64,000 bases of DNA, taken from contig JAJYBU010000001.1 in NCBI GenBank assembly GCA_021778845.1, forward strand, positions 124,001 to 188,000, given 5' to 3'. Below, one piece after another: positions 18,205-26,431 of the stretch. Source of the stretch: Acidobacteriota bacterium. Its GTDB lineage: Bacteria > Acidobacteriota > Terriglobia > Terriglobales > Acidobacteriaceae. How positions within the stretch are numbered: position 1 is the first letter of the stretch; every line of letters begins with the position of its first letter. A model generated the notes under the pieces. The model saw only the letters and a program-made list of their open reading frames with translations, was not told the DNA's origin and did not search any database. Made by a program: the position numbers and the translations under genes.

Positions 18205-19824
18205 CTAGTGGATGGACGACTCGAAGAAGGCGAAGCGTTGCTCGAGCGCCCACTGCTCGCCGGCCTTCTCGTTCGCGCTGAGGAAGGCGGCGCAGGCGGA
18301 GGATGGTTTACTGGCAGCGGTGATGGCAGCGTTGCACGCCGGGATGCGGTGGACGAAGTCGTCGGGCGCGGCCCACAGGCTTTTGCCTTGCAGGAAGGAG
18401 TGCTCGAGCGAGGTGCGGGCGGAGCGTTTGAGCTCGAGGTAGGTGAGGCCCTGCTCGTCGACGCCGCGGACGTACTCGTGGGTGAGATCGATGCGGGAGA
18501 CGCCTTCGTCGTCGGTGGAGAGCGCCCAGGGGACGTGCGCGGCCATGTAGGCGTGGAGCGGGTGCGCGCTGCCTTCGATACCGAGAATGACAGCGTTGGA
18601 GGTGAGGTTGATCTCGACCATGATGTGCTGCCCGGCCATCTCTTTGAGCAGCGCCTCGGGGCGGTCTTCGTAGAGGACGTCGACGCCGTGACCGATGCGC
18701 TGCGCGTGGCCGAGATCGATGGCCTCGCGGATGTGGAAGCTGAGGCCGGCGGGCGGGACCAGGCCAGGCGCGAGTTCGCCAGCGTGGAGCGAGATGTGGA
18801 CCTTGGGATAGATGCTGTGCAGGTAGTCCAGCATCTGCATCTGGAGGTGATAGTCGCGCATGGAGAGGTAGCCGTCTTCGGGCATCACGAAATTAATGCC
18901 CACCACGTCGGGATCGGCTGAGGCCACTTCAAAGCCGAGGAGGGTTTGTGCGAAGACCTGCTCGGGCGGAAAGCCGCGCAGGATCTGGTAGAGCCAGTGG
19001 ATGCGAACGTGGCAGGCGGGAGCTTCGCTGGTGGCGGCGCCGCAGTGCTCGATGACGTTGCGCGCGGCTTCAGCGTCGGCAAACTCCTTCTCATCGATGG
19101 CGACTTCGTCGCGGAGGCCGGCGGTAAGGAGCTGGTCGCGCAGATGAGCGAGCTCGGCGGACGTGACGCTGTGCTCAGCGTCCGTGGGCCAACCGATGAG
19201 GTTGCCGAGGCCCTTGGCGTTGCTGAACGTCGGCGTCTGCATGATCTCGAGGTACTGCTCGTTTTGTGATGCGGCGCGCGTCGCAACTTCGTCCAGCCAC
19301 TCACCGGCGTTGTTCTTGAGGCCGCCAAAGCGATCGAAGGTGGCAAAGAACTGGTCGTGGCCGTCGATGCCCTGGGTGGGAACAAAGGAGCGCATGGAGA
19401 AGCTGTCAACGAGGTCGTCATACAACGGCTGATGGTGGAGCGCGAAGGTGGCAGTGACCTGGCCGGGGGCGCAGTGGTTGGGCTGGTCGAGTTGGGGCGT
19501 GGCGAAGCGGGCAGCGCGTTGCCCTTCAGGAGTAGCGGGGGCTCCGTGCGCGAAGAAAGCGACGCAAAGGCCCTCGCGCGCCGCTTCGGAGATGAAGGTC
19601 TCCGCGTAGACCGCGCCGGAGAGATGCATGTGGAGATCGGCTCCCTTGGGCATGGGCTTGAGGAAGGCGTAGAGTTCGCCAGGACCCACCTTTTTTGCGG
19701 CTTCGAGAACGCGGCTGGCGTGGGATTCGCCAGGGGTAAGGGCAGTGGGTGGCTGCGTTTGAGCCACGGCGCAACAGAAGGTGGTACTGATGAGAAATCC
19801 GAAAACAAGATGAGCGCGGATCAT
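18205..19824 (-). CDS. Secreted adenosine deaminase-like amidohydrolase
   Basis: 539 aa. Signal peptide (LVFGFLISTTFCCAVAQ) then an adenosine/AMP deaminase domain. Zinc and catalytic motifs are in order: DLHMHLSGAVYAETF (HxH), SLHAGELAP, RIGHGVDVLYED and STDDEGVSR (metal Asp). It is longer than cytosolic Add (~330 aa), with about 100 extra residues after the first motif, as in secreted growth-factor-type deaminases. Probable use: purine-nucleoside salvage in the periplasm or outside. The start is the ATG preceding the signal peptide; the longer open frame runs through a tRNA gene. Confidence 0.87.
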   Translation of the reverse strand: MIRAHLVFGFLISTTFCCAVAQTQPPTALTPGESHASRVLEAAKKVGPGELYAFLKPMPKGADLHMHLSGAVYAETFISEAAREGLCVAFFAHGAPATPEGQRAARFATPQLDQPNHCAPGQVTATFALHHQPLYDDLVDSFSMRSFVPTQGIDGHDQFFATFDRFGGLKNNAGEWLDEVATRAASQNEQYLEIMQTPTFSNAKGLGNLIGWPTDAEHSVTSAELAHLRDQLLTAGLRDEVAIDEKEFADAEAARNVIEHCGAATSEAPACHVRIHWLYQILRGFPPEQVFAQTLLGFEVASADPDVVGINFVMPEDGYLSMRDYHLQMQMLDYLHSIYPKVHISLHAGELAPGLVPPAGLSFHIREAIDLGHAQRIGHGVDVLYEDRPEALLKEMAGQHIMVEINLTSNAVILGIEGSAHPLHAYMAAHVPWALSTDDEGVSRIDLTHEYVRGVDEQGLTYLELKRSARTSLEHSFLQGKSLWAAPDDFVHRIPACNAAITAASKPSSACAAFLSANEKAGEQWALEQRFAFFESSIH

Positions 19825-20051
19825 GCTCAGTTGCCTTTCCAATGCTTTAAGTGCTCCAAGAATACCGCAGGCGGCTCTGGAGTTTGGCGCGAGGCCATGA
19901 GGGTTGCTATACTGTGGTTCGACGTTCTCGAAGGATCTGTCGTCCGACATATCCGCATTTCCCTTCCCCACAGGCAGGCGAAGCTGAGACGCACGAGCCC
20001 GGCGGGCGATCTTGGCTGCCCGAGGGGCGCGCTCGCGCGAAAGAATGCCAA

Positions 20052-20126
20052 GGCCAGATAGCTCAGTGGTAGAGCGCGGCCCTGAAAAGGCCGGCGTCGG
20101 CGGTTCGATCCCGTCTCTGGCCACCA
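20052..20126 (+). tRNA. tRNA-Phe (anticodon GAA)
   Basis: 75 bases including CCA. The acceptor GGCCAGA pairs with TCTGGCC (20116-20122). Anticodon stem CGGCC/GGCCG with loop CTGAAAA gives GAA, so phenylalanine; T arm GGCGG-TTCGATC-CCGTC. An integrase fragment begins about 130 bases after its 3' end, so this tRNA is the likely attachment site of an island. Confidence 0.96.
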
Positions 20127-20142
20127 CTTTATAATCATTGAC

Positions 20143-20180
20143 TTGCAAGCATATTTAGAGAATTGCAAGATATTTGCAAG
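20143..20180 (+). repeat. Three TTGCAAG direct repeats downstream of tRNA-Phe
   Basis: TTGCAAG occurs at 20143-20149, 20163-20169 and 20174-20180. Their place between the tRNA 3' end and the integrase remnant is where recombinase arm-type sites are normally found, but the sequence is short and chance is possible. Confidence 0.35.
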
Positions 20181-20222
20181 AGCGCGATGCTGACCTGTCG
20201 ACATGCACGAACTCCAGGTTAG

Positions 20223-20248
20223 CGCCCTCCGCCCTCCGCCCTCCGCCC
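20223..20248 (+). repeat. Short tandem repeat, unit GCCCTCC
   Basis: Three full 7-bp units of GCCCTCC plus a partial one, directly before the integrase-like frame. Such tracts can vary in length by slippage. Confidence 0.7.
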
Positions 20249-20257
20249 GAAAACCCA

Positions 20258-20452
20258 GACCGTTCCGTCAACACCCGCCACTCCGCCAAGTGTGGCAAGA
20301 AGAACGCCCACCGTTGGAAGCGCTGCAAGTGCATCAAGTGCATTTATCTACTGCGAGATGGTAAGAACCAGACGATCTCCGCGAAGACGAGGTCCTGGGA
20401 AAAGGCTGAGAGCCGGGCACAAGAGATCCTGGATAGCTGGGATCCCGTAAAG
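20258..20452 (+). pseudogene. Truncated tyrosine recombinase (N-terminal remnant)
   Basis: The frame encodes RHSAKCGKKNAHRWKRCKC, then IYLLRDGK and ISAKTRSWEKAESRAQEILD, which I recognise as the N-terminal zinc-finger-like and SAM-like start of integrases found in acidobacterial islands. After DSWDPVK (position 20452) the frame loses all similarity and no catalytic R-H-R-Y domain follows anywhere nearby. No good start codon is present. It lies just 3' of tRNA-Phe, as expected for an integrase that had inserted there. Most likely an integration scar. Confidence 0.65.
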
Positions 20453-20738
20453 TTCTATCGGCTTCATCCCTCTGGTATTCCGCAGAAAACACGTTTCCTG
20501 CGAGCTCCAAAATCGCTCTGGAACCCCGAAGACTACCTGCTTGTCCGTGAATCTGCTGCTTGGCGGGGTGGTCTATTTTGCTCCGGCGTAGAGACGCGTT
20601 CTGAGGGCAACATCCCTTTGCCTGTCCCCTCACCGCAAACAATCTGTTATGGAAGCCAACTCACGAGGCTACCAGGGCTTGTTCGCGTGGAGCTTTAAAG
20701 GACAGATCTGAAGACCCAGCGAAGCTTTTGGTCAGAGC

Positions 20739-20963
20739 TCAAGATCCTTTGGTGTGCGATGTCCTTATGTTATTTTGCGCCTTCCTTTGTGCCTTTCGAA
20801 ACTTCTTTTGTTGTTTCTTCTGGTGTTTCAAATATCCTCGCCTTGCCTTGTACGTATTACCGTGCGTCGTACTTTGCACAGGATTCGCCGCAGCATTAAT
20901 CGCTGGAATAGCGACCGCAAAAAAAATACATAGACATAGACCCCGAGCCATATTTTTCGTCAT
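20739..20963 (-). CDS. Possible small secreted basic protein
   Basis: 74 aa. Short basic start, a hydrophobic stretch LCLCIFFAVAIPAI and an AAA-NP cleavage-like site give a convincing signal peptide. The mature part is Lys/Arg/Gln-rich (KARRGYLKHQKKQQKKFRKA). A weak GGTGA lies close to the ATG. The opposite strand is also open but reads as poor hydrophobic sequence. Lineage-specific proteins of this kind exist in Acidobacteria, but no family can be named. Confidence 0.45.
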   Translation of the reverse strand: MTKNMARGLCLCIFFAVAIPAINAAANPVQSTTHGNTYKARRGYLKHQKKQQKKFRKAQRKAQNNIRTSHTKGS

Positions 20964-21088
20964 AAGTCACCACTAAGACTGCGATGCATCGAATTCTATA
21001 TCGCGCGCGTCTGCGAATGGTACATGACGGTATGCGAGCGTCCTCAATGCTTCCCTCACGCCTGTAGCTCCACATGTAGTGACATATA

Positions 21089-21108
21089 TGTACTCGCAAG
21101 ACAGTACA
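21089..21108. promoter_or_regulatory. Palindromic putative operator of the XRE regulator
   Basis: Perfect inverted repeat TGTACT-N8-AGTACA, ending 19 bases before ATG 21128. It overlaps a second perfect palindrome, ACATATATGT at 21082-21091. XRE-type regulators usually bind such dyads in their own promoters, so autoregulation is inferred. Confidence 0.5.
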
Positions 21109-21127
21109 TTTCAGGCGGACACCTACT

Positions 21128-21514
21128 ATGTGCGCAGATCAGCCTTTGGCTTTTTTCTTTATGGCGAACTTTGCACAGCAATTGAAGGAGCTGCGGACTA
21201 CACGCAGGCTCACCCGGAACCGGCTGGCCAAGCTGCTGAACGTCAAGCCACGTGTCTACTCCCGTTGGGAGACCGGCGATGCCATCCCCCACTTCGACAC
21301 TATCGTCCGCCTCGCCGACATCTTAGGTGTCACCCTCGACGAGATGGCGGGACGCTCCGACGCTCCGCCCCAGGCTGTCATTCGGAACCTGGAACTGAAC
21401 CGCCTTTACAAGAAGGTCGATCAGCTCTCCGACGAAGACCAAAAGGCCCTCCTGGTCGTCCTCGATAGCCTCGTCAAGCGGTCACGCGTCGATCAGGTCA
21501 TGGCAGAGCAATAG
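21128..21514 (+). CDS. XRE-family transcriptional regulator
   Basis: 128 aa from ATG 21128, or 117 aa from ATG 21161 (MANFAQQL), which fits the family better; neither has a strong ribosome binding site. Cro/C1-type helix-turn-helix at the N-terminus: LKELRTTRRLTRNRLAKLL, then VKPRVYSRWETGDAIPHFDT and LADILGVTLDEMAG. The C-terminal helix (LYKKVDQLSDEDQKALLVVLDSLV) may dimerise. Lies alone in the accessory patch with a palindrome just upstream. Confidence 0.88.
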   Translation: MCADQPLAFFFMANFAQQLKELRTTRRLTRNRLAKLLNVKPRVYSRWETGDAIPHFDTIVRLADILGVTLDEMAGRSDAPPQAVIRNLELNRLYKKVDQLSDEDQKALLVVLDSLVKRSRVDQVMAEQ

Positions 21515-21877
21515 GCTCGAACGAAGCTCGATCAGGGCCGGACACCACCCGCAGCGGAGACCCTTGACGGGCGCTGGAGCGCAGGGTACTTCGCCACCGA
21601 CGCCCGCCCCTGTCTTTTCAATACGTTCACGCACAGCAACCGGTAAACGCCAGTGTTTTCGAACCTGTTAGCTGTAGCCCGCTCATTCCAGACACGTTCA
21701 CCCACGGTAACTGCTGGTTCCTCCGCAGCTCCCTTTCGGGGGTGACGTATCATACCTCAACCCGCTACCACAGGCAGCGTTGCTTTGATCCGACGGCCAT
21801 AGATGCCAGATGGAGGCCCAATACAGGCCACCTGCGGCTGCTGGGGATGGTTATGTGCTGACGGTCAGAGCTGCAAG
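21515..21877. other. 363-base gene-poor stretch
   Basis: No credible gene on either strand. It contains an imperfect direct repeat beginning ACGTTCAC at about 21623 and 21693, 70 bases apart. A 73-codon minus-strand frame is open but has no coding signature. Confidence 0.5.
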
Positions 21878-22213
21878 TTACCACGTAATGACGGCAAGCA
21901 GACCTGCTCCCAGAAGGAGCAGTCGAGAGAAACGCCTTCAAAAAAACGCCAGCACTGCGGCCAGTGCTCCCAGACCCAGCATCCAGAACACTGGATAAAG
22001 CCGGTCGAGGTCAACTGGAGTCGTCCCATGTGCAGCTCTATAGGCATGTAGCAAGAAGACGAGAAGGAATACCGTGCTCACCGCACATCCTGCTGACCCA
22101 AGCAAAAACAGCACTCTTCGCGCACCGGTGAGGGTCTTGCCCTCTCCTCGAAAACACACGCCTGCTGCTGCCAAGAGTACATGGTCCGATACGGCCATCA
22201 GCATCAGAAGCAT
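21878..22213 (-). pseudogene. Small four-helix membrane protein interrupted by in-frame TGA
   Basis: The first 91 codons encode three hydrophobic helices (SDHVLLAAAGVCF, VLFLLGSAGCAVSTVFLLVFLLHAY, LYPVFWMLGLGALAAVLAFF) and stop at TGA 21938-21940. The same frame continues for 19 codons as RRFSRLLLLGAGLLAVITW to a TAA, giving what looks like the fourth helix. A TGG-to-TGA change would explain this. Either a recent nonsense mutation or a naturally three-helix protein. Its ATG overlaps the end of the upstream minus-strand ORF. Confidence 0.4.
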
Positions 22214-22461
22214 GTTCCCCCCGTGACGGCACAGTTCAGATGCAGCGGTCCAGTGCCGTTGTCGATATGGAAGCGAGGAACCATAGTGCCGGAACTCGGC
22301 ACCTGAAAGTGCGGAGATGGCCCATAGTCGAAGAACGTAGGAGGAGCGCCCGAACTGCAGCGCATATTGTGATCGCCCTGATGGTAGGGATTGTAGTGAT
22401 CTTCACCGGGATACTGCCACGGGCCATTGCTTCCCGCTTTCATGCTGTTAAGCGTGCCCAT
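22204..22461 (-). CDS. Possible small hypothetical protein
   Basis: 85 aa rich in Gly, Pro, His and Tyr (GPWQYPGEDHYNPYHQGD, then FHIDNGTGPLHLNC). Its stop overlaps the ATG of the membrane-protein frame downstream by ten bases, an arrangement typical of translational coupling and the main reason to list it. No signal peptide or known domain. A GGAGG lies 14 bases before the ATG, too far to be convincing. The complementary strand is also open. Confidence 0.3.
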   Translation of the reverse strand: MGTLNSMKAGSNGPWQYPGEDHYNPYHQGDHNMRCSSGAPPTFFDYGPSPHFQVPSSGTMVPRFHIDNGTGPLHLNCAVTGGTCF

Positions 22462-22696
22462 GCGTTACACCAAATCCTCCAACGGCACAAAAAATCGGGC
22501 AGGCCACATTGCAACTTCGCCTACTCGAATCGAAGCTCAATCGTGCTGCGTTCAGTATCTTCAACTCCAGCCTAACGTACGCCTTCGAGATAGCGCAGGC
22601 ACCAATGGTCCTGCTAGCTTGCTTCTATAGCCAGCAACGCAAAGCAAGTCTCGGTGGCGGCCGGAAAGTGCCTTCAAAAGGTTTCTGGAAATGGTT

Positions 22697-22727
22697 CGCG
22701 GTGGCAGGACCTCATCCTGCCACCGCG
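22697..22727 (-). terminator. Strong hairpin after the porin gene
   Basis: Perfect 13-bp stem (22697-22709 with 22715-22727), 5-base loop, starting ten bases after the porin stop codon on the minus strand. The following tail is only mildly T-rich. Likely end of the cytochrome-porin transcript. Confidence 0.7.
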
Positions 22728-22736
22728 ATCTCCCGC

Positions 22737-25001
22737 TCAGAATTCGTAATGGATTCCGAGCGTCACGACGTTCCCGCGGAAGTCGCGCGGCAGCGTTGGA
22801 CCGACTGCCCCGCCTTCTCCGTAGCTGTAGTAATTCCAGTCGCCGCGGACGGACCACCCCGGACCCAACGTCCAGACTGCATCCGCATAGGGAGACTGAT
22901 AGTGAGACTGTAGTGTTCCTGGCACCTGCCTCGGGTTCAGGAATGCTGCGTTCCCATTGATTGCAGTGATGCGGTACCCGACGTCTGTACGAAGCCGGGC
23001 TGTGGGCGACATCATGAGGCCGAACGAGCCAAACTGCGTAGGTTCGTCATCATAAGCATTGCCCAGAACGGTGTTGGTTCCGCAGTCAGCGGGAGCAGCG
23101 ACCGCACCCGCGGGAGCAGGCGTTGACGCATAACAGATCCCGGTCCGCGTAAACACGTCTACGTAGCCGTAATTCAACTCAAGTCCGTAGTGCTCGGTTG
23201 GATTTAGCTGAGCAGCGAGGCCGAGATTGCGCATGTGATCCTGATGATCCACCAGCGCAGCATTATCATGTCTTTCGACATCCTCAAATGCTCCTGTTAC
23301 GGTTGCCCAGGCCTTCGGCGTCCACTCGGTGTGGAGTTGATAGTCCTGAAGCTGGCGCGGATCAAGTTGCACGTAAGCATTGTCTGCATACGCGACCTCG
23401 ATGCTTCCATCCACTTTCCATTGATCCGTCGGCCGCAGAACGACACCGAACATGCCGCCGTTCGTATGGATAACCAGCGTGTAGTCCGTCCCATTCGGCA
23501 ACGCATCGGTAGATAGTGGCATCTCCCAGCGAATCGTCTCTGCACGATAGTGATATCCGAGTGAGAAGCTAGCTCGTGGAGACGCCGTCCAGGCTAACGT
23601 CGTCTTGTTGGTCTCCGTCTTGTCGCCAAGGAAGGTGTGGGCCGCGGTAATCGAGGGCGGCTGAGGCGGTCCCGGAGGCAACGCCATGGTCGTCCCCAAC
23701 TGATCGATCTCCGACAGATTGCTGTCCCCGGGTTGACGATAGTTCCAGAAGTCGTACTGCTCAGACAAGCTGAACTTCTTCGAGATCTGCCAGACCAGCC
23801 CATAGTCTCCCGACACGCTTACACGCTTGGTCTTCGCCGTTCCGGTGATCAACCACGAGCGCAGACCCTGATTATCCTGACCCAGAAAGCTCTCGTCGAA
23901 ATTCGGGACATTGGAAGTGGCTCCCGTGTAACGAATGCGGCCATTCATCGCGATGTTCCGAATACTCGAACTCTGAAACCGGAACTCTTCGGTCGGGAAC
24001 AGCGTCCGAGTTGGAGCACTGCGTGAAAACTGTATCCACGCCGAGCACGTTGGGTTGATGGTCGGTGGGTTCGTCGTGCTGTCCTGGATGGCTGGTGCAC
24101 CACCGCACGTTGGCGCAGACACCTGGTCGTAACCCAGGCTCACCGGCGTCCCGTCGGGTAGTTGGAAATTTAGTCCCGTCAGTTGCTGCGTGGTGTTGCC
24201 CTTGTAGTGAGTTACATACTCCTGGAACGTCAGCATCGTTCGCACGAATGGTTTCCAGTCGATGGCTCCAATCCAGCTATCGGTGCTGTTACGCCAGTTC
24301 TGCAGGAACTGTGCCTCTGATCCATTGTGCATCGACGTGAAGCTTGGACCCTGATTGATGTTCTGCGCATAGCCTGCGCGGATGCTCACCTTTGAAACAG
24401 GAAAGAAGGTGATATTCGTATCGGTCATGCGCCGAACCGTATTGAACAGGTGAGCGGCTTGCTCCACCTGCGGAAACGTGTAGCCGTTGGAGGTCACGCC
24501 CGCAGGAATCAGCGGATTGTCCAGCAGGTCATAGTCGAAGTACTCGCGGTCCCGGCGGAACTGGCCCGTAAAGTCGTAGAGTTTGCCCTTCGACATTCGC
24601 AGGATGGTGAAGTTCTCGGGATCACCTCCATAACCCGTGTTGGCGGTAAACAACTTGTCGAACAGCAGGTGCTTCGATCCCGGTACGGCATTCATCTGCA
24701 TGGACTGCTTCAGAATGCGCGGACCGGACTGCAGGTTGATCAGCGTGTCATACATGGGGCCGCTCCCCGAGTAACTGACAATGTGGCCGCCAAGATCGAA
24801 CACCTGCTTAACGGTATAACCGAACTCGGTTGTCTGCCGCGATGCTACTTTACTCTGCGCTGCTGTGCTCTGCGTTACCGTGCTCTGCGCGACCGCGCAG
24901 GTAGCAAGCAACAACGCGGCGACTCCCATGCTCCCGCCAGTACGAACCATCTTCCGGACAGAGAAGCCATCAAACAACGAAGGTATATTTTTGCTTTTCA
25001 T
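22737..25001 (-). CDS. MtrB/PioB-like outer-membrane porin of a porin-cytochrome pair
   Basis: 754 aa. Signal peptide (MGVAALLLATCAVAQS) then a long run of amphipathic strands with many Tyr/Trp and Asn-Asp turns, ending in VTLGIHYEF, a classical outer-membrane C-terminal strand with terminal Phe. The size and its place directly after a decaheme cytochrome gene fit the MtrB family, whose 26-strand barrels sheath an MtrA-type cytochrome. Twelve bases separate the genes. The N-terminal CxxC of Shewanella MtrB is absent. Inferred role: conducting electrons across the outer membrane. A TonB-type receptor is unlikely, as no plug domain is seen. Confidence 0.75.
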   Translation of the reverse strand: MKSKNIPSLFDGFSVRKMVRTGGSMGVAALLLATCAVAQSTVTQSTAAQSKVASRQTTEFGYTVKQVFDLGGHIVSYSGSGPMYDTLINLQSGPRILKQSMQMNAVPGSKHLLFDKLFTANTGYGGDPENFTILRMSKGKLYDFTGQFRRDREYFDYDLLDNPLIPAGVTSNGYTFPQVEQAAHLFNTVRRMTDTNITFFPVSKVSIRAGYAQNINQGPSFTSMHNGSEAQFLQNWRNSTDSWIGAIDWKPFVRTMLTFQEYVTHYKGNTTQQLTGLNFQLPDGTPVSLGYDQVSAPTCGGAPAIQDSTTNPPTINPTCSAWIQFSRSAPTRTLFPTEEFRFQSSSIRNIAMNGRIRYTGATSNVPNFDESFLGQDNQGLRSWLITGTAKTKRVSVSGDYGLVWQISKKFSLSEQYDFWNYRQPGDSNLSEIDQLGTTMALPPGPPQPPSITAAHTFLGDKTETNKTTLAWTASPRASFSLGYHYRAETIRWEMPLSTDALPNGTDYTLVIHTNGGMFGVVLRPTDQWKVDGSIEVAYADNAYVQLDPRQLQDYQLHTEWTPKAWATVTGAFEDVERHDNAALVDHQDHMRNLGLAAQLNPTEHYGLELNYGYVDVFTRTGICYASTPAPAGAVAAPADCGTNTVLGNAYDDEPTQFGSFGLMMSPTARLRTDVGYRITAINGNAAFLNPRQVPGTLQSHYQSPYADAVWTLGPGWSVRGDWNYYSYGEGGAVGPTLPRDFRGNVVTLGIHYEF

Positions 25002-25013
25002 GATCGCTCCCCC

Positions 25014-25958
25014 TTACCTGAAGAAGTTGTACGCAGCATTCGATCCATGAATCTGCGTGTGGCAAGTCGTACAGGACACATACTGGAGAGCCTGGTTGTG
25101 CACCGGCCCACCCTGCTCCGAAACGGAATTGGGAAACTTCGTCAGATTCACCGCGGAGTGACACTGCAGGCATAGGGTGTTCACATTGCTTACCCGCAGC
25201 AAGCGCGGATTCGGCGATCCATGCGGCGAGTGACAACTCAGGCAACCTCGCGTCTTGACCACCGGATGCTCATACACAAACGGTCCGGCCGTATCGGTAT
25301 GGCACTTGGTGCAGATCGCATTCTGGTCCGCCGTAGCGAGCAATTGCTTGTTCTGAAATGTTCCGTGCGGATCGTGGCAGTCCGAACACTTCATCAACCC
25401 CTCGATAACCTGGTGATGAAAGGGCATGTTGAATTGCGGCTTCACATTGCTATGGCATGTGAAGCAAAGCTTCGGCTGGTCGAACTTCAACAGATTTGCC
25501 GTGGTCGTGGAGTGGTGCACGCTGTGGCAACTCGTACAACTCACCCCGGCCTCTGCATGCTTCGATTGCTCGAAGTTCGCATGCTTGCCGGCATGGCAGG
25601 TCAGGCAGGTTGTATTCACTTGGTCCGAAGTAAGCTTGTCGAACCGGCGAATCTTAGTCACATCTCCACCGCCGTCAACGTGCTCCTTCCCCGGTCCGTG
25701 ACAACTTTCACATGCTGCTCCTGGGCCGCTGTGCTCCGTTGCAATATTCGCGTGTGGATTCGAGGCGAGCTTATCGGCCACCTCCGCATGGCATCCCGCA
25801 CAGGTCTCCGATCCGACATAGTCGGTCGAATTTCCTTGAGCGGTTGCTTTGGAATTTAACGTTGACTGCTGGCCATTGCCGGCTCGCTGCGCGAGTCCGG
25901 TTCCGGAAAGTCCTGTCATAAGCAGAACAATCCCCAAGAAAACAAGCATCCTTCGCAT
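25014..25958 (-). CDS. Decaheme c-type cytochrome, MtrA/DmsE type
   Basis: 314 aa. Signal peptide ending GLAQ, then exactly ten CxxCH haem-binding sites: CAGCH, CESCH, CLTCH, CTSCH, CFTCH, CSDCH, CTKCH, CLSCH, CLQCH and CTTCH. The length and even spread of ten haems match the DmsE/MtrA family of periplasmic decaheme cytochromes. Many extra His residues (FEQSKHAEAG, VHHSTTT, PFHHQVIEG) can be distal ligands, so bis-His haems are expected. First gene of the unit with the porin. No surface MtrC-like or CymA-like cytochrome is adjacent. Confidence 0.92.
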   Translation of the reverse strand: MRRMLVFLGIVLLMTGLSGTGLAQRAGNGQQSTLNSKATAQGNSTDYVGSETCAGCHAEVADKLASNPHANIATEHSGPGAACESCHGPGKEHVDGGGDVTKIRRFDKLTSDQVNTTCLTCHAGKHANFEQSKHAEAGVSCTSCHSVHHSTTTANLLKFDQPKLCFTCHSNVKPQFNMPFHHQVIEGLMKCSDCHDPHGTFQNKQLLATADQNAICTKCHTDTAGPFVYEHPVVKTRGCLSCHSPHGSPNPRLLRVSNVNTLCLQCHSAVNLTKFPNSVSEQGGPVHNQALQYVSCTTCHTQIHGSNAAYNFFR

Positions 25959-25991
25959 GTTGAATCACCTCACCCAGCGGGCCTGGGGGGC

Positions 25992-26007
25992 ATAACGCTA
26001 GCGCTAT
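25992..26007. promoter_or_regulatory. Near-palindrome upstream of the decaheme cytochrome
   Basis: 16-base dyad around CGCTAGCG with one mismatched pair, 34 bases upstream of the cytochrome ATG. It could be an operator or part of the promoter (TATAGC on the minus strand resembles a -10). Function inferred from place only. Confidence 0.3.
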
Positions 26008-26431
26008 AGCGGGCTCGCTGAAATCATTCCTACTTGTGAATCCGGTTACATCCTTGACCCAGCGCAGCGCCCAATCAGTGAGCCATATCACATGTGTGGC
26101 CCAACAAGTCGATATCCGTTCAGCACAAATGTCATGCGCGCAGCACGTGCCTCAGGCTAGTGAAGCAACACGCGCTCGGTCGGCTACAATTACAATTCGC
26201 CAATGAACACGCATAGATTGGAGTTCACAGTGGCTCATGGCCTTGTCAATCACTCCCACTTCGAACCGAGTCCAGCCCTCGGAATATCTCTCGCTTTTCT
26301 AGCTACTATTGAGACCATGCGCGGTAATCGTTATTCGCTCATAGCCGAGCGGCCACCATCACCGCAAAACACGCGAGCGGTGCGGCGGCCTCGACGTGCG
26401 GATCGGGATATTCAGTTTGAGAAGGCTTGCG
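26008..26431. other. Non-coding gap between cytochrome promoter and efflux operon end
   Basis: About 420 bases without a credible gene. An 87-codon plus-strand frame at 26203-26466 overlaps the OMF gene and lacks coding character. The left part probably holds the promoter of the cytochrome-porin unit. Confidence 0.5.

Noticed and set aside
20221-20250. CRISPR-like repeat
   Set aside because: Only a 7-bp tandem unit of three copies without spacers; a simple microsatellite.
21532-21753. 73-codon minus-strand frame
   Set aside because: No coding signature or family; lies over an imperfect direct repeat.
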